Origin: Flavobacteriaceae bacterium
GTDB taxonomy: Bacteria; Bacteroidota; Bacteroidia; Flavobacteriales; Flavobacteriaceae
Assembly (NCBI GenBank): GCA_947452415.1
Contig: CANGCT010000008.1
Coordinates: 1 to 45,921, forward strand
Reading direction: 5' to 3'
Length of the DNA stretch: 45,921 bases
In this document: piece after piece, positions 7,530 through 16,956 of the stretch
Layout: every line of letters begins with the position of its first letter
Numbering within the stretch: position 1 is the first letter of the stretch
Made by a program: the position numbers and the translations under genes
The notes under the pieces: generated by a model
What the model was told of the DNA's origin: nothing
Seen by the model: only the letters and a program-made list of their open reading frames with translations
The model's database searches: none

Positions 7530-9140
7530 TTAATAACTTGGATTCTGTTGAATTGTTATAAACGAATTGGTATCAATTTCATATTGCGGAATTGGCAATA
7601 AAAAACGATCTGGATTTGCATTAGAAAGCAATTGCGTAAGCGGAATTGGCAATACTGTAAATGAAGAATATAATTTGGACCACATATTATTAAGATGTTT
7701 TTTCATAACATACTCTGCACCTTGCATTTTTAAACCTGGAAATTGGTCAGTTGATGGAGACAATGTAGACATTGTTGTTGTGAAACGCATTATATCAAAC
7801 CAACGTTGGTTTTCAAAAGCAAATTCCCATCTTCTTTCTGATGCTAGTGCTTTTTCAAAATTTGCTATTGTATTCACATTAGTTGAAGTTAAGACTGCTA
7901 ATCCAGCTCTTACACGAACTTGATTAATGTATGCTAAACTCGAAGCTATATTTCCATCTGCCTCTGCTTTCATTAATATTACATCAGCATATCGCAATAC
8001 AGGCCAATCACTTTCAGCATCATACGCAATTATAGTTGGTGACATGTATTTATTTACAAAGTAAGAAGTTGCAGCATTTCCTTTAGTAAAAGAACTAATA
8101 TTAGTCGCAAATCTATCTGCGGACGGATCAATATAATTGGTATAAGATGAAGAAGATTTTATTATTTCTAAAGCAGGAGCATTATAACCATCGCCATCGC
8201 CATTTATAATTGCATTTCCACTATTTACGGGCGCAAAATTATTTGGTAATGGATTTCCCATTCCTAAACCACCACCTTTAAAACGCACTGCAAAAAGAAT
8301 TTCTGAATTCATTTCATTGTTTACAGAAAATACATTGGCATAAGTAGATTGAAGGCTGTATCTCGAATTACTAATAACATCTTGTAATAAAACGGATGCC
8401 TCTGCTTTTCTATTTAATGTTAAATAAACTTTAGCTAATAGTGCCTCAGCCGCCCATTTATTTGCATGACCTAGATCCTGAGAATTTGCAGAATATGCTG
8501 AAGTACTTCCGTTATCTTTTGCATTTTTTAAATCAGCCTCAATCAGTTTATAAATATCATTTACATTAGAACGATTAATTGTTTTTGCTTCTTCAGGAGT
8601 GATTGGCTCATGAATTAAAAACACACCTCCATAAAGTCGAACTAAATTAAAATAGTGATAGGCTCTAATAAAAGAAGCTTCAGCAGCAATACTTTTACAC
8701 TGAGCTAAAGTTACTGGTATAGATACAGGAGCATATTCTATTACCCCACTGGCCGCATTATAATTTGCTCCAGCTGCATTCATAACAATATTAGTATTTC
8801 GGATGTTATTATAGGTTTTAAGCCAATAATTATAAACACCCTGGTGGGTAGCAGGTGGATAAAACTGATCTAAATAAGTTAAATCATGTTTAACCGTTGA
8901 AGTACTAGTACCTGAATTTTCAACAGTATTATCACTACGAAGTTCGGTCATAGACCATTCTTCGGATAATGGTGCTTGCATTCCTTTATAACAACTTGTT
9001 AATCCTACTTGAAGATCGGTATAATTAGTATAAAAATTATCAACACTAATATTGGATTCTGATTTTAAATCAATAATATCGGTACAACCGAAAGTTATTA
9101 ATACAATAATAACACTTAAATATTTTAATAAATTTTTCAT
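7530..9140 (-). CDS. SusD/RagB family outer-membrane glycan-binding lipoprotein
   Basis: Surface lipoprotein that caps the SusC channel and captures oligosaccharides. The 536-residue length is typical. The N-terminus MKNLLKYLSVIIVLITFGC is a lipoprotein signal with the lipidated cysteine at residue 19. The N-terminal SusD-like domain and the C-terminal RagB/SusD part are both visible: RAYHYFNLVRLYGGVFL in the TPR region, then RWEFAFENQRWFDIMRF and the terminal NPSY. It follows susC by nine bases and ends at a strong hairpin. Its glycan cannot be read from sequence. Its location in a sulfatase/lyase locus suggests an acidic sulfated uronate-containing oligosaccharide. Confidence 0.95.
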   Translation of the reverse strand: MKNLLKYLSVIIVLITFGCTDIIDLKSESNISVDNFYTNYTDLQVGLTSCYKGMQAPLSEEWSMTELRSDNTVENSGTSTSTVKHDLTYLDQFYPPATHQGVYNYWLKTYNNIRNTNIVMNAAGANYNAASGVIEYAPVSIPVTLAQCKSIAAEASFIRAYHYFNLVRLYGGVFLIHEPITPEEAKTINRSNVNDIYKLIEADLKNAKDNGSTSAYSANSQDLGHANKWAAEALLAKVYLTLNRKAEASVLLQDVISNSRYSLQSTYANVFSVNNEMNSEILFAVRFKGGGLGMGNPLPNNFAPVNSGNAIINGDGDGYNAPALEIIKSSSSYTNYIDPSADRFATNISSFTKGNAATSYFVNKYMSPTIIAYDAESDWPVLRYADVILMKAEADGNIASSLAYINQVRVRAGLAVLTSTNVNTIANFEKALASERRWEFAFENQRWFDIMRFTTTMSTLSPSTDQFPGLKMQGAEYVMKKHLNNMWSKLYSSFTVLPIPLTQLLSNANPDRFLLPIPQYEIDTNSFITIQQNPSY

Positions 9141-9149
9141 AATTATAGA

Positions 9150-12100
9150 TTAAAAATTAATATCAACTCCAAATGCGAAGGCCTTAGCCATTGGGAAACT
9201 TCCTCTTTGGTAGCCACCAATAAGGGCAGAAGAATAAGGTCCTGATGTTGCTCGTCCTTCAGGGTTTATACCTCGGTAACCACTTGCAAAATGAAAATAT
9301 ACGTTTTGAGCAGTTGTATATAATCTCAAAGAAGATAAACCAACTTGTTTAGCGAATTTTTCAGGTAATTTATACCCTAGACTAACATCTCTTAAAGAAA
9401 AATAGGAAGCGTCTTCCACTACATAATCGGTTAACATCCAATTGAATCCTATGTCTTCATATGGGGTTTTTCCATCTCCTGGATTAGCTGGACTTAACCA
9501 ACGATTGGAGTTGTAACTTACGTTTCTGGATCTAGTTTCACTATAATTAGCATCTCCATTTATTAATTTACCACCTTGAACACCTTGCCAAGTAAAACTA
9601 AAATCAAATGCCTTGTAATTGAAAGTATTGGTTAATCCCCAAGTAAAATCTGGATAAGGATTTCCAATAATAGTTCTATCATTTGAATCCAGAACGCCGT
9701 CACCATTTACATCGACCAATTTTAAACCTCCAGGACGCAATGCAGAAGGAAGATTAGAAGTTAATCCGGAAGCATTAATTTCTGCTTGTGAAGTCCAAAT
9801 TCCATCTGTTTTATAACCAAAATATTGAATTAGTGGTCCACCAACTACACTTTTATATATTTCATTTCTTTCTCCATAATTAAGCAAATAAGCTTCGTTT
9901 CCTAATTCTCTAATTTTATTCTCCGTATGGGATAAATTAGCGGATGTAGTCCATTTAAAGGAGTTTGTTTTAATATTAGTAGAAGATAATTCAATTTCAA
10001 AACCTTTGTTGTAAAGACTTCCAATATTATTCCATGCCAATGGTACTCCAGAAAAAGCCATTTGAGCCTGTTGTAATAATAATTTATCTGTCATGGATCT
10101 GTAGGCATCAACAGTTAAATTCACTCGGTTTTTAAGAATTGAAAAATCAATCCCGAAATTAGTTTGATACGTACTTTCCCAAGTAATATCACTATTAGAA
10201 GTAATGGTAGAAGTTTGTGCTTGACCAGAAGATTGCATACCATTACCTGGTCCAAAGGAATAATTGGCGCTATAAAGTAAATTTTGGAAACCGTAATTTA
10301 AGATACGGTTGTTTCCTGAAACACCATAACTAGATCTAAATGTTAATTTACTTAACCAATCCACTTTGCTTAAAAAAGACTCTTTTTTAGCAGCCCATCC
10401 AATGGATGCAGCTGGGAAAGACCCCCATTTATGTCCAGGTCCAAAATAAGAACTTCCATCTGCACGAAAACTTGCAGATACTAAATATTTATTTTTAAAA
10501 GCATAGTTTACCCTTCCTAAATAAGACATTAATCCTATTTGGTTTTTATAACCATAGGTTCCAGATTTGTCAATATATAATGCATTATTTAAAGTATTGA
10601 TATCGTTACTTGGGTAACCAAGTCCTGTAGTTTGACTAGTTTCAGTTGTAGTTTTTTGCACTGTATATCCAGCTACTATATCAAACGAATGATTGTCAAA
10701 ATCTTTTTTATAATTCAACGTATTTTCAGATAATAAATCTATATACGAGTTATAAGAATATACTCCTCTACTTAACATACCATCAGCATCGGCATTTTTA
10801 TCTGCCCAATCCTTTTTGGTATCGTATTTCAAATAAAAAGTATTCATCGTTTTGAAATCTAAACCAGGCAATAAATTAATAGTTAAGGTTGCACCACTTT
10901 GTAATCCATAGGATTTTGCATTAATATCATGCATTAGCAAAGAAGACATTGGGTTATTTTGAGAGGAATTAAATGGATTTCCACCAGTAATCGTATTAGT
11001 TTGAGCACCACCAACTAACCAATACGGATTACCATCAGGCATCAATAGTTGCGATCCGTCGGGATAAGTTGGAAAATAATCTAACCCAAGAAAGTGTCTT
11101 GGTTGTGCAAAATCACCTGCTTGTATTGCTCCCCATTGAGGTATTTGATTTACGAAAGCAGCAGTCAAATTGTTATGGTATGCCGGCAACCAACTTGGAT
11201 ATCTCCAAAAATTAGTTAAATTTTCTGAAGGTGAATCTTTGCTTTGAAAAGATGGATTTAAATTAACGCTTAATTTTACTCTTTTACTTAAATCCAAATC
11301 TAATTTTGTTCGGAAATTTAATTTATCGAAATTACTTTTTAACATAATTCCTTCGTCACCTTGGTAACCTCCAGAAACATAATATTTCATGTTTTTTACT
11401 CCACCAGTAGCACTCAATTGAATATTTCTAAAATTTGCTTGTCTTAAAACTTCGTCTTGATAATTATATCCCTTACCGCCCAACATTGTTTGTTCTATAA
11501 TATAGGCAGCAATTAAGTTGTTTATTTTAGTACCGCTTCCTTGATAGTACATGTTTAATGCATTAGGATTAGTAATTCCTTCTGCTTGAATAGCAGGATC
11601 GGTATTTCTAATGGCTTGTTCTTTAAATAAAAGTTGGGTATATTCTGAAGTAGAAAGTAGATTGTATCTTTTGTAATCACTTTTTACACCAGTGGTAACT
11701 TTAAAAGTAAATTTGGCTTTATCGGTTTTACCACTTTTAGTTGTGATTAATATAACGCCACTTGCTCCTCTAGAACCATAAATAGCTGCCGAAGCCGCAT
11801 CTTTTAAAATCTCAACGGAAGCTACATCTGCCATATTAATAGCAGCAAGACCATCAGGAATTGGTTGGCCATCTACAACCACTAAAGGATTGGCACCAGC
11901 GTTGATGGAACTTATTCCACGAATAGTTATTTTAGTATCGGCACCAGCTTCAGAGGAAATGTTTTGAATTTGTACCCCTGCAATTTTTCCTTGCAATGCT
12001 TGATCCAATCTAGAAACTGGCACTTCATCCAGTTTGTCATTGGTATATTTAGAAATAGACCCTGTAACATTAGATTTTTTTTGAGTTCCATAACCAATAA

Positions 12101-12410
12101 CAACAACATCGTCTAATTCGGTTTTGGATTCCGCCATTGTAATGTTTATTGTTTTATTTTTTCCTACTACAACAATTTGGGGTGCATACCCAATATAAGT
12201 AAATCGTAAAATAGATTTGGAATTTTTTACTGAAATGGAATACGTTCCATCTAAGTCGGTTGTGGTAGAAGTCTCTTCAAAAGTTACTGTTACGCCTGGA
12301 ATAGTTTTTCCTTGCGGATCAGTTACCGTTCCAGTAATTTTTAATTTATCGGTTTGAGCATTAATAATCGAAGTGAAAATTAATAGAACCAATAGAAATG
12401 TTTTTTTCAT
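9150..12410 (-). CDS. SusC-like TonB-dependent outer-membrane transporter
   Basis: Imports oligosaccharides into the periplasm using TonB energy, paired with the SusD lipoprotein encoded nine bases downstream. The 1086-residue protein has a signal peptide (MKKTFLLVLLIFTSIINAQ) and a carboxypeptidase-regulatory-like domain at about residues 24-95 (GKTIPGVTVTFEETSTTTDLDGTY). The SusC plug signature follows (DDVVVIGYGTQKKSNVTGS, then SRLDQALQGKIAGV), and the rest is a long beta-barrel ending in an aromatic-rich strand (FAFGVDINF). No extra N-terminal anti-sigma-interaction (STN) domain is seen, consistent with control by the locus's hybrid two-component regulator rather than an ECF sigma/anti-sigma pair. 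It has its own promoter region, which shares motifs with the promoter of the 15-gene catabolic run. Confidence 0.96.
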   Translation of the reverse strand: MKKTFLLVLLIFTSIINAQTDKLKITGTVTDPQGKTIPGVTVTFEETSTTTDLDGTYSISVKNSKSILRFTYIGYAPQIVVVGKNKTINITMAESKTELDDVVVIGYGTQKKSNVTGSISKYTNDKLDEVPVSRLDQALQGKIAGVQIQNISSEAGADTKITIRGISSINAGANPLVVVDGQPIPDGLAAINMADVASVEILKDAASAAIYGSRGASGVILITTKSGKTDKAKFTFKVTTGVKSDYKRYNLLSTSEYTQLLFKEQAIRNTDPAIQAEGITNPNALNMYYQGSGTKINNLIAAYIIEQTMLGGKGYNYQDEVLRQANFRNIQLSATGGVKNMKYYVSGGYQGDEGIMLKSNFDKLNFRTKLDLDLSKRVKLSVNLNPSFQSKDSPSENLTNFWRYPSWLPAYHNNLTAAFVNQIPQWGAIQAGDFAQPRHFLGLDYFPTYPDGSQLLMPDGNPYWLVGGAQTNTITGGNPFNSSQNNPMSSLLMHDINAKSYGLQSGATLTINLLPGLDFKTMNTFYLKYDTKKDWADKNADADGMLSRGVYSYNSYIDLLSENTLNYKKDFDNHSFDIVAGYTVQKTTTETSQTTGLGYPSNDINTLNNALYIDKSGTYGYKNQIGLMSYLGRVNYAFKNKYLVSASFRADGSSYFGPGHKWGSFPAASIGWAAKKESFLSKVDWLSKLTFRSSYGVSGNNRILNYGFQNLLYSANYSFGPGNGMQSSGQAQTSTITSNSDITWESTYQTNFGIDFSILKNRVNLTVDAYRSMTDKLLLQQAQMAFSGVPLAWNNIGSLYNKGFEIELSSTNIKTNSFKWTTSANLSHTENKIRELGNEAYLLNYGERNEIYKSVVGGPLIQYFGYKTDGIWTSQAEINASGLTSNLPSALRPGGLKLVDVNGDGVLDSNDRTIIGNPYPDFTWGLTNTFNYKAFDFSFTWQGVQGGKLINGDANYSETRSRNVSYNSNRWLSPANPGDGKTPYEDIGFNWMLTDYVVEDASYFSLRDVSLGYKLPEKFAKQVGLSSLRLYTTAQNVYFHFASGYRGINPEGRATSGPYSSALIGGYQRGSFPMAKAFAFGVDINF

Positions 12411-12452
12411 AATTTAAATAATTGATTTGGTTTTTTTGGTCAATAGCACTAA

Positions 12453-12482
12453 TTAACTTAATCAATAAAGAATTTAAGTTAA
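12453..12482 (-). promoter_or_regulatory. hairpin in the susC 5' untranslated region
   Basis: TTAACTTAA (12453-12461) and TTAAGTTAA (12474-12482) are exact reverse complements with a 12-base loop. If the promoter at 12498-12527 is used, this hairpin begins about ten bases from the 5' end of the susC mRNA and ends 42 bases before the start codon. It could stabilise the message or be a protein-binding palindrome; neither is shown. Confidence 0.35.
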
Positions 12483-12497
12483 GTAATTTTAAAGATG

Positions 12498-12527
12498 TAA
12501 AAATAAAGCATCTGCAATTAGGCAAAA
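12498..12527 (-). promoter_or_regulatory. susC promoter candidate
   Basis: Read on the minus strand, TTTTG (12523-12527) and TATTTTTA (12498-12505) are 17 bases apart, a Bacteroidota-type -33/-7 pair with one mismatch in the -7 box. The -33 box is part of GGATTTTG, preceded by ACCCTA (12536-12541). The same arrangement occurs upstream of GH88. The implied leader is about 85 bases. Confidence 0.45.
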
Positions 12528-12559
12528 TCCGTTATTAGGGTAAAAATTGTACAATTACG

Positions 12560-12671
12560 AAACACATTATTAAATAGTAATTCAATATTTTAAAGAATAT
12601 TATTTTTAAAATATCTATAAATCAATAGCTTATAATTAATAACAAGATATATTAATAATTCTAATGTGTTT
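12560..12671. repeat. nested A/T-rich inverted repeats between the last sulfatase gene and susC
   Basis: An outer 10-bp exact inverted repeat, AAACACATTA (12560-12569) with TAATGTGTTT (12662-12671), encloses an inner 10-bp exact one, ATATTTTAAA (12585-12594) with TTTAAAATAT (12605-12614). They begin 22 bases after the sulfatase stop codon on the minus strand. They may end the long catabolic transcript, but the stems have little GC and no clean T-run. Confidence 0.3.
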
Positions 12672-12692
12672 TAAAATTAAAATAAAAAAAGA

Positions 12693-14036
12693 TTATTCTT
12701 CCTCTTTCACTTTATCTCTCTTCTTGTTTACGTTACTAGCATGTCGTCCTGATCCTCCCGCATTATCTAAAATACCTTTCTCTGGACTTAATTCTTGTAG
12801 CGCTTTTTGTAATCGAGAATGTGCTTCACTCGCCTCTTTATTGGATGAATAATCGGTGACTAATTTTTCTTCAAATGGTGCATTGCTCATATCAAATAAC
12901 TCTCCTTCGCGATTTAATTTCCATTTTGCTTCCCGAACGTACCATTTATTTCCTAGTTCGGTAAATATCCATTCTCTAGGGTTTCCTTTCTTTCCCATTA
13001 ATTGCGGTAAGAAGCTACGGCCATCTACACTTTTTTTCGTTGGCAATTTTGCTCCAGCTACATCTGCAAAAGTTGGCAATAAATCGCTAGAATCTAATAA
13101 TGTATTACTTACTTTATTTGCATCAATTACACCAGGCCAATTTGCAATGGTTGGAACCAAACTACCACATTCTAGCATAGTACCTTTTTTGCCAGAAAGT
13201 GCTTTACCGGCTATGTTACTTCGTGAGGCATATTGACTTGCAGTTCCATTATCGCCCATAAAAATAATAAGAGTATTCTGTCTTAATTTTAAATCGTCTA
13301 GTGTTTGTAATAATTTTCCAACAAGTTTATCCATATAAGCGGTATTGTCTTCATATAAATCGCTACCTGGTTTACTATCTGGAGTTCGCTGAATTACAGC
13401 ATGAACATGCACCATAGAATAATATAGAAAGAATGGTTTATCTTTATTTGTAGTAATAAAATTAACCAAGTGGTCGTGCATCAAATCGGGCATATAGGTT
13501 AGGCTATCTAACTTTTTATTCTCCCCATTTTCAATATAATTTTCCGATTTCTTTTTTTCGGTACTCCAATAATCGCCACTTCCTTGAAAGGTTATGTAAT
13601 CATCAAAACCAAAATCACTTGGTGTTAAGGAAAACTGACTCCATTTTCCTGTTAAGGAAGTAACGTATCCAGCAGTTTTTAAAACAGAAGGAATTAAAAC
13701 CTCATCTTCTGGTTTAATATTTCCAACCATATCTTGATTTACGGCACCCGTTCTAAAAGCATAGCGACCTGTTAAAATCATTGCTCTTGAAGGTCCACAT
13801 AATGGTGCCGTATAACTATGATTGAATCGTATTCCGCCTTTGGCAAGTTGATCAATAATAGGTGTCTTATTGTTGTCTGATCCATAACAACTTACATCTC
13901 CAATTCCTAAATCGTCGGCAAGGATGTAAATAATGTTTGGTTTTTTTGAAATTTTAGTTTCCTTTTTGTTTTGGGCAGACAAATTTACAAAGCATAAAAT
14001 TGCCAATAAAAAGAGTAGGTTTTTTAAGTTTTTCAT
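12693..14036 (-). CDS. S1-family sulfatase (arylsulfatase A-like)
   Basis: Removes sulfate esters from the glycan, probably in the periplasm. A signal peptide (MKNLKNLLFLLAILCFVNLSAQ) is followed by metal-binding ADDLG (D41, D42) and the formylglycine motif LCGPSR with modifiable Cys80 and Arg84. A second metal cluster reads GDNGT. Length 447. The usual GKWH lysine/histidine signature reads GKWSQF here, so the histidine after Trp132 is replaced by Ser133. This is uncommon and may signal altered substrate handling. The C-terminal end is Lys/Glu/Arg-rich (RDKVKEEE). It is the last gene of the catabolic run, ahead of a structured 282-base spacer. Family is firm; substrate position is unknown. 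Confidence 0.92.
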   Translation of the reverse strand: MKNLKNLLFLLAILCFVNLSAQNKKETKISKKPNIIYILADDLGIGDVSCYGSDNNKTPIIDQLAKGGIRFNHSYTAPLCGPSRAMILTGRYAFRTGAVNQDMVGNIKPEDEVLIPSVLKTAGYVTSLTGKWSQFSLTPSDFGFDDYITFQGSGDYWSTEKKKSENYIENGENKKLDSLTYMPDLMHDHLVNFITTNKDKPFFLYYSMVHVHAVIQRTPDSKPGSDLYEDNTAYMDKLVGKLLQTLDDLKLRQNTLIIFMGDNGTASQYASRSNIAGKALSGKKGTMLECGSLVPTIANWPGVIDANKVSNTLLDSSDLLPTFADVAGAKLPTKKSVDGRSFLPQLMGKKGNPREWIFTELGNKWYVREAKWKLNREGELFDMSNAPFEEKLVTDYSSNKEASEAHSRLQKALQELSPEKGILDNAGGSGRHASNVNKKRDKVKEEE

Positions 14037-14055
14037 AGTTGGGGATGTGAAAAAA

Positions 14056-15279
14056 TTAATTCGTTAATTGTATAATATCCGAATTGTATATTTTTAAATC
14101 AATAGTTTTTGCTAAATTTTCATATTCGGGATTGGAATATTTTTTGGCTGCCAATTTTAAAATTTTAATAGTTTCTTCATAGCCAATTTTTTGGATTTGC
14201 TCGTATTCCCATTTTTTTTCGTTTTTCAAATAGGGTACAATCCAATCCAAAGCATTCTTCATATTTTTGCCTTCACTTATTTGTTGATTCCAGAGGGATA
14301 CATTACTGTTTTCTGCCAATTTTGCAATTAAAAAATAGCCATACAAATTCATATTAACATAATTCCATGACTTTGTTCTTGCTAGCTCAAACGGCTGACT
14401 TCCGTCTGGCTTTAATTGACTTTCCATTCTATTTTTAAAAACTTCAATTTCACTAGTGGCAACATCTAATCTATTTGTAAATAGTGCAAATGCAATAACT
14501 TGCTCACTATAAAAGGTGCCATGATTGTTGTTGGAATCGGCTTCATCTTTACCAATTGGGCTTTCAAGCATCCAAGTTAAATATTCGGAAAACCATTTTT
14601 TTAACTCTTCATGATCTTTAGCACTCCAATTGGGGGTGTTTTCAATTAATATTGCAGCCTCTCCAACTCTAAACAAATCTCGAGTTTCTATTATTCCTGT
14701 TCCACGGCCAGTATTTAAACCCGGTATTCCTTGTCCGAAATTTAAATGCGGATTTTGTCGTGTTGCAGGATCTATAAACCATGTTTTTAATAATTTGGAA
14801 GCAAAATCTGCATACTTATTTTCTTTTGTATAATAGTAAGCAAGTGCTAAGATTAATGCTCCATCCTCTACTTTATCAATTTCTTGAGAATCGGTAATAT
14901 CATAATAAGTTGGATTTCTTTTTCCGTCTTTTTTAATATAAGGTAACCCATCTGGCTTTGATGGATCTGGCCACCAATAAGGACCTGTACTCATATAATC
15001 GTGTTTATCACCACTTGGCGGCACTTGTTTTTTATCCATCACCGAATAGGTTTTTGCATCTAATACTAATTTATCTGCTTTTTTTAGTAATGCAGTTAAA
15101 GCATTCACTTTTTCTGGATCATTAGCTGTAATTAGGTTTAAATTTTTTTGCAATACTTGCCCATCAATTGCTAGTGTTTTAGGAAAACTACTAACTTTTT
15201 CCTTATTTTTTTGCGCTTGCAAACAATTTAAACCTGAAAAAATAAAAAGAAATGAAATAACTATTTTTGGATTTACCAT
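14056..15279 (-). CDS. alginate-lyase-fold polysaccharide lyase (PL5/PL38-like)
   Basis: A secreted alpha/alpha-toroid lyase predicted to cleave uronic-acid linkages by beta-elimination. Residues 1-23 are a signal peptide. The alginate_lyase (PF05426) pattern is clear: HDYMSTGPYWWPDP near residue 93, then catalytic-type Asn/His in NNNHGTFY (N252, H253), then ARTKSWNYVNMNLYGY carrying Arg301 and tyrosines 307 and 313. In PL5 enzymes an Asn-His pair with an Arg and a Tyr perform catalysis, and equivalents are present here. The WWPDP and DGLPYIKKDG stretches recall PL38 (glucuronan/alginate-active) rather than classical Pseudomonas PL5. A second relative lies at 29570-30742. The substrate is inferred to be a glucuronate- or mannuronate-containing chain. 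Confidence 0.85.
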   Translation of the reverse strand: MVNPKIVISFLFIFSGLNCLQAQKNKEKVSSFPKTLAIDGQVLQKNLNLITANDPEKVNALTALLKKADKLVLDAKTYSVMDKKQVPPSGDKHDYMSTGPYWWPDPSKPDGLPYIKKDGKRNPTYYDITDSQEIDKVEDGALILALAYYYTKENKYADFASKLLKTWFIDPATRQNPHLNFGQGIPGLNTGRGTGIIETRDLFRVGEAAILIENTPNWSAKDHEELKKWFSEYLTWMLESPIGKDEADSNNNHGTFYSEQVIAFALFTNRLDVATSEIEVFKNRMESQLKPDGSQPFELARTKSWNYVNMNLYGYFLIAKLAENSNVSLWNQQISEGKNMKNALDWIVPYLKNEKKWEYEQIQKIGYEETIKILKLAAKKYSNPEYENLAKTIDLKIYNSDIIQLTN

Positions 15280-15322
15280 TTTGAATTTGTTAATTATTGC
15301 AGTGAAATAAAAGGTAAATATA

Positions 15323-16936
15323 CTAATCTCCAGAAGTTTTCCAATTTAATGTATCGCCTTTTAAATGTCTTAATGCTTCGGCTTCCGTTTTAATACCTTT
15401 ATCTCCTTGGTCTGCCATCCATTTTTTTAATTCATCAAGTAATTTACCTTTTACGGATGCTAAAGATTTATCGCCATCTAAATTATCCAATTCATAAACA
15501 TCTTTTTTGATGTTATACAATTCATATTCTGGTCGATTTCTATATAACTTAGCATGTGCTGCTTGTTTAGGAGTTGTATTAGTTGATTTTAACCAACTAT
15601 TATACAACTTGTTTTTTGGTTGGGAACCCGATGATAAAAATGGTTCGTTAAAACTTAAATTCCAAATTAATTTATAATTATGATCTTGAATAGAACGAAC
15701 TGGGTAATTGTCAGAACCATTTTTAATTCCTCTTGTTGTATGAACGCCATAAATATATTGACGAACTTCTTTTGGTTTTCCATTTAAAGTAGCATAAAAA
15801 CTTTTACCATCTAGTTTCATTTTGCCTTCTTTATCGCCCCGTAAGGTTTCTGGATCTCCACCTGCAGCCTCATAAAGAGTTGGTACAACATCAATATATT
15901 GCGCTAAAATATCGGTTCTAGTTTCTGGTTTAATAACTTTAGGCCAACGAGCAATAAATGCCGATTTTAACCCCATATTATAACAAGTCCATTTACCAAA
16001 AGGCATCGAACTTCCGTGTTCACTAGCAAAAAGGAATAATGTATTGTCTTTGTTTTTTTGATTTTCTACCATTTTGGTACAGGTTCCAACAAGACTATCC
16101 ATATAGGTTATTTCTGCATAGTATTTTACTAATTCATCTCTAGTTTCTTTAGTATCTACCATGTAAGGTGCAACTGTAATTTTACTTGCATCGTATTGTT
16201 TTACATCTCCTCTATTCCATGGCGAATGTGGTTGGTTAGAAGCAACAATTAACAAATAAGGTTTGGAATTGTCTTTGTTGATCCATTTTTCGGCATCGGC
16301 AAGTTCTACATCTTTACCTTCGCCATTATCGCTATTTCTTCCACCTAAATATTCAAACGGAAAGTTAGCCATAGGTGCATAATGTTGTTTTCCGATAAGG
16401 GCAACACGGTAGCCAATTTTTTTGAAATGCTGTGCAACAGAAACAATGTTGTCATACACCTGAGCATGATTAGGATAACTGCCATTTTTTACCGGGAATA
16501 ATCCAGTATATAAACTTTGACGGGTTGGGCCGCACATAGCAGTAGCATTATTCATGTTATCAAAAGACAAACCTTCTTTTGCTAATTTTGCTAAATTAGG
16601 AGTATGAACATCTTTATTCCCATAAGGTTCACAATCAATTGAGGTCATATCATCGGCAATAAAAAGCAAAATATCTGGTTTTGCATTTGGAACTTTAACC
16701 TTAGGAGTGTTTTTTACCACCATTCCTTCATTAGTTAATGAGGCAACAACTGGTTTATTAATTTCTTCTTTATCCGATAAAAAAGAATCTAATTCGGATG
16801 CAGAAAATTTTGAATTTTGAGATACGTTTTTTTCAATTTGGTGCTTCTTGAAAGAGGAGTCCAAAAGTTGAAAAGAGGAAGTGGAAATAATTACTAAACT
16901 AGCAAAACCTAGAAGCAATAGCGATTTGTTTTTCAT
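15323..16936 (-). CDS. S1-family sulfatase
   Basis: A 537-residue sulfatase with the formylglycine motif in the CxPTR form: MCGPTR with Cys135 and Arg139. Metal ligands lie in IADDMT (D95, D96), the conserved GK-His region is IGKQHYAP (K183, H185), and ASEHGSSMPFGKW gives the downstream metal/substrate loop. Residues 1-22 form a hydrophobic export signal, followed by an unusually long linker of about 65 residues before the sulfatase core starts near residue 86. The arrangement resembles the heparan N-sulfatase/S1_8-like branch more than the iduronate-2-sulfatase-like trio elsewhere in this locus; that subfamily guess is weak. It sits between the DUF1961 gene and a PL5/PL38-like lyase in the same transcript. 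Confidence 0.92.
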   Translation of the reverse strand: MKNKSLLLLGFASLVIISTSSFQLLDSSFKKHQIEKNVSQNSKFSASELDSFLSDKEEINKPVVASLTNEGMVVKNTPKVKVPNAKPDILLFIADDMTSIDCEPYGNKDVHTPNLAKLAKEGLSFDNMNNATAMCGPTRQSLYTGLFPVKNGSYPNHAQVYDNIVSVAQHFKKIGYRVALIGKQHYAPMANFPFEYLGGRNSDNGEGKDVELADAEKWINKDNSKPYLLIVASNQPHSPWNRGDVKQYDASKITVAPYMVDTKETRDELVKYYAEITYMDSLVGTCTKMVENQKNKDNTLFLFASEHGSSMPFGKWTCYNMGLKSAFIARWPKVIKPETRTDILAQYIDVVPTLYEAAGGDPETLRGDKEGKMKLDGKSFYATLNGKPKEVRQYIYGVHTTRGIKNGSDNYPVRSIQDHNYKLIWNLSFNEPFLSSGSQPKNKLYNSWLKSTNTTPKQAAHAKLYRNRPEYELYNIKKDVYELDNLDGDKSLASVKGKLLDELKKWMADQGDKGIKTEAEALRHLKGDTLNWKTSGD

Positions 16937-16956
16937 GTTGTATTGTTTAATCTTAT

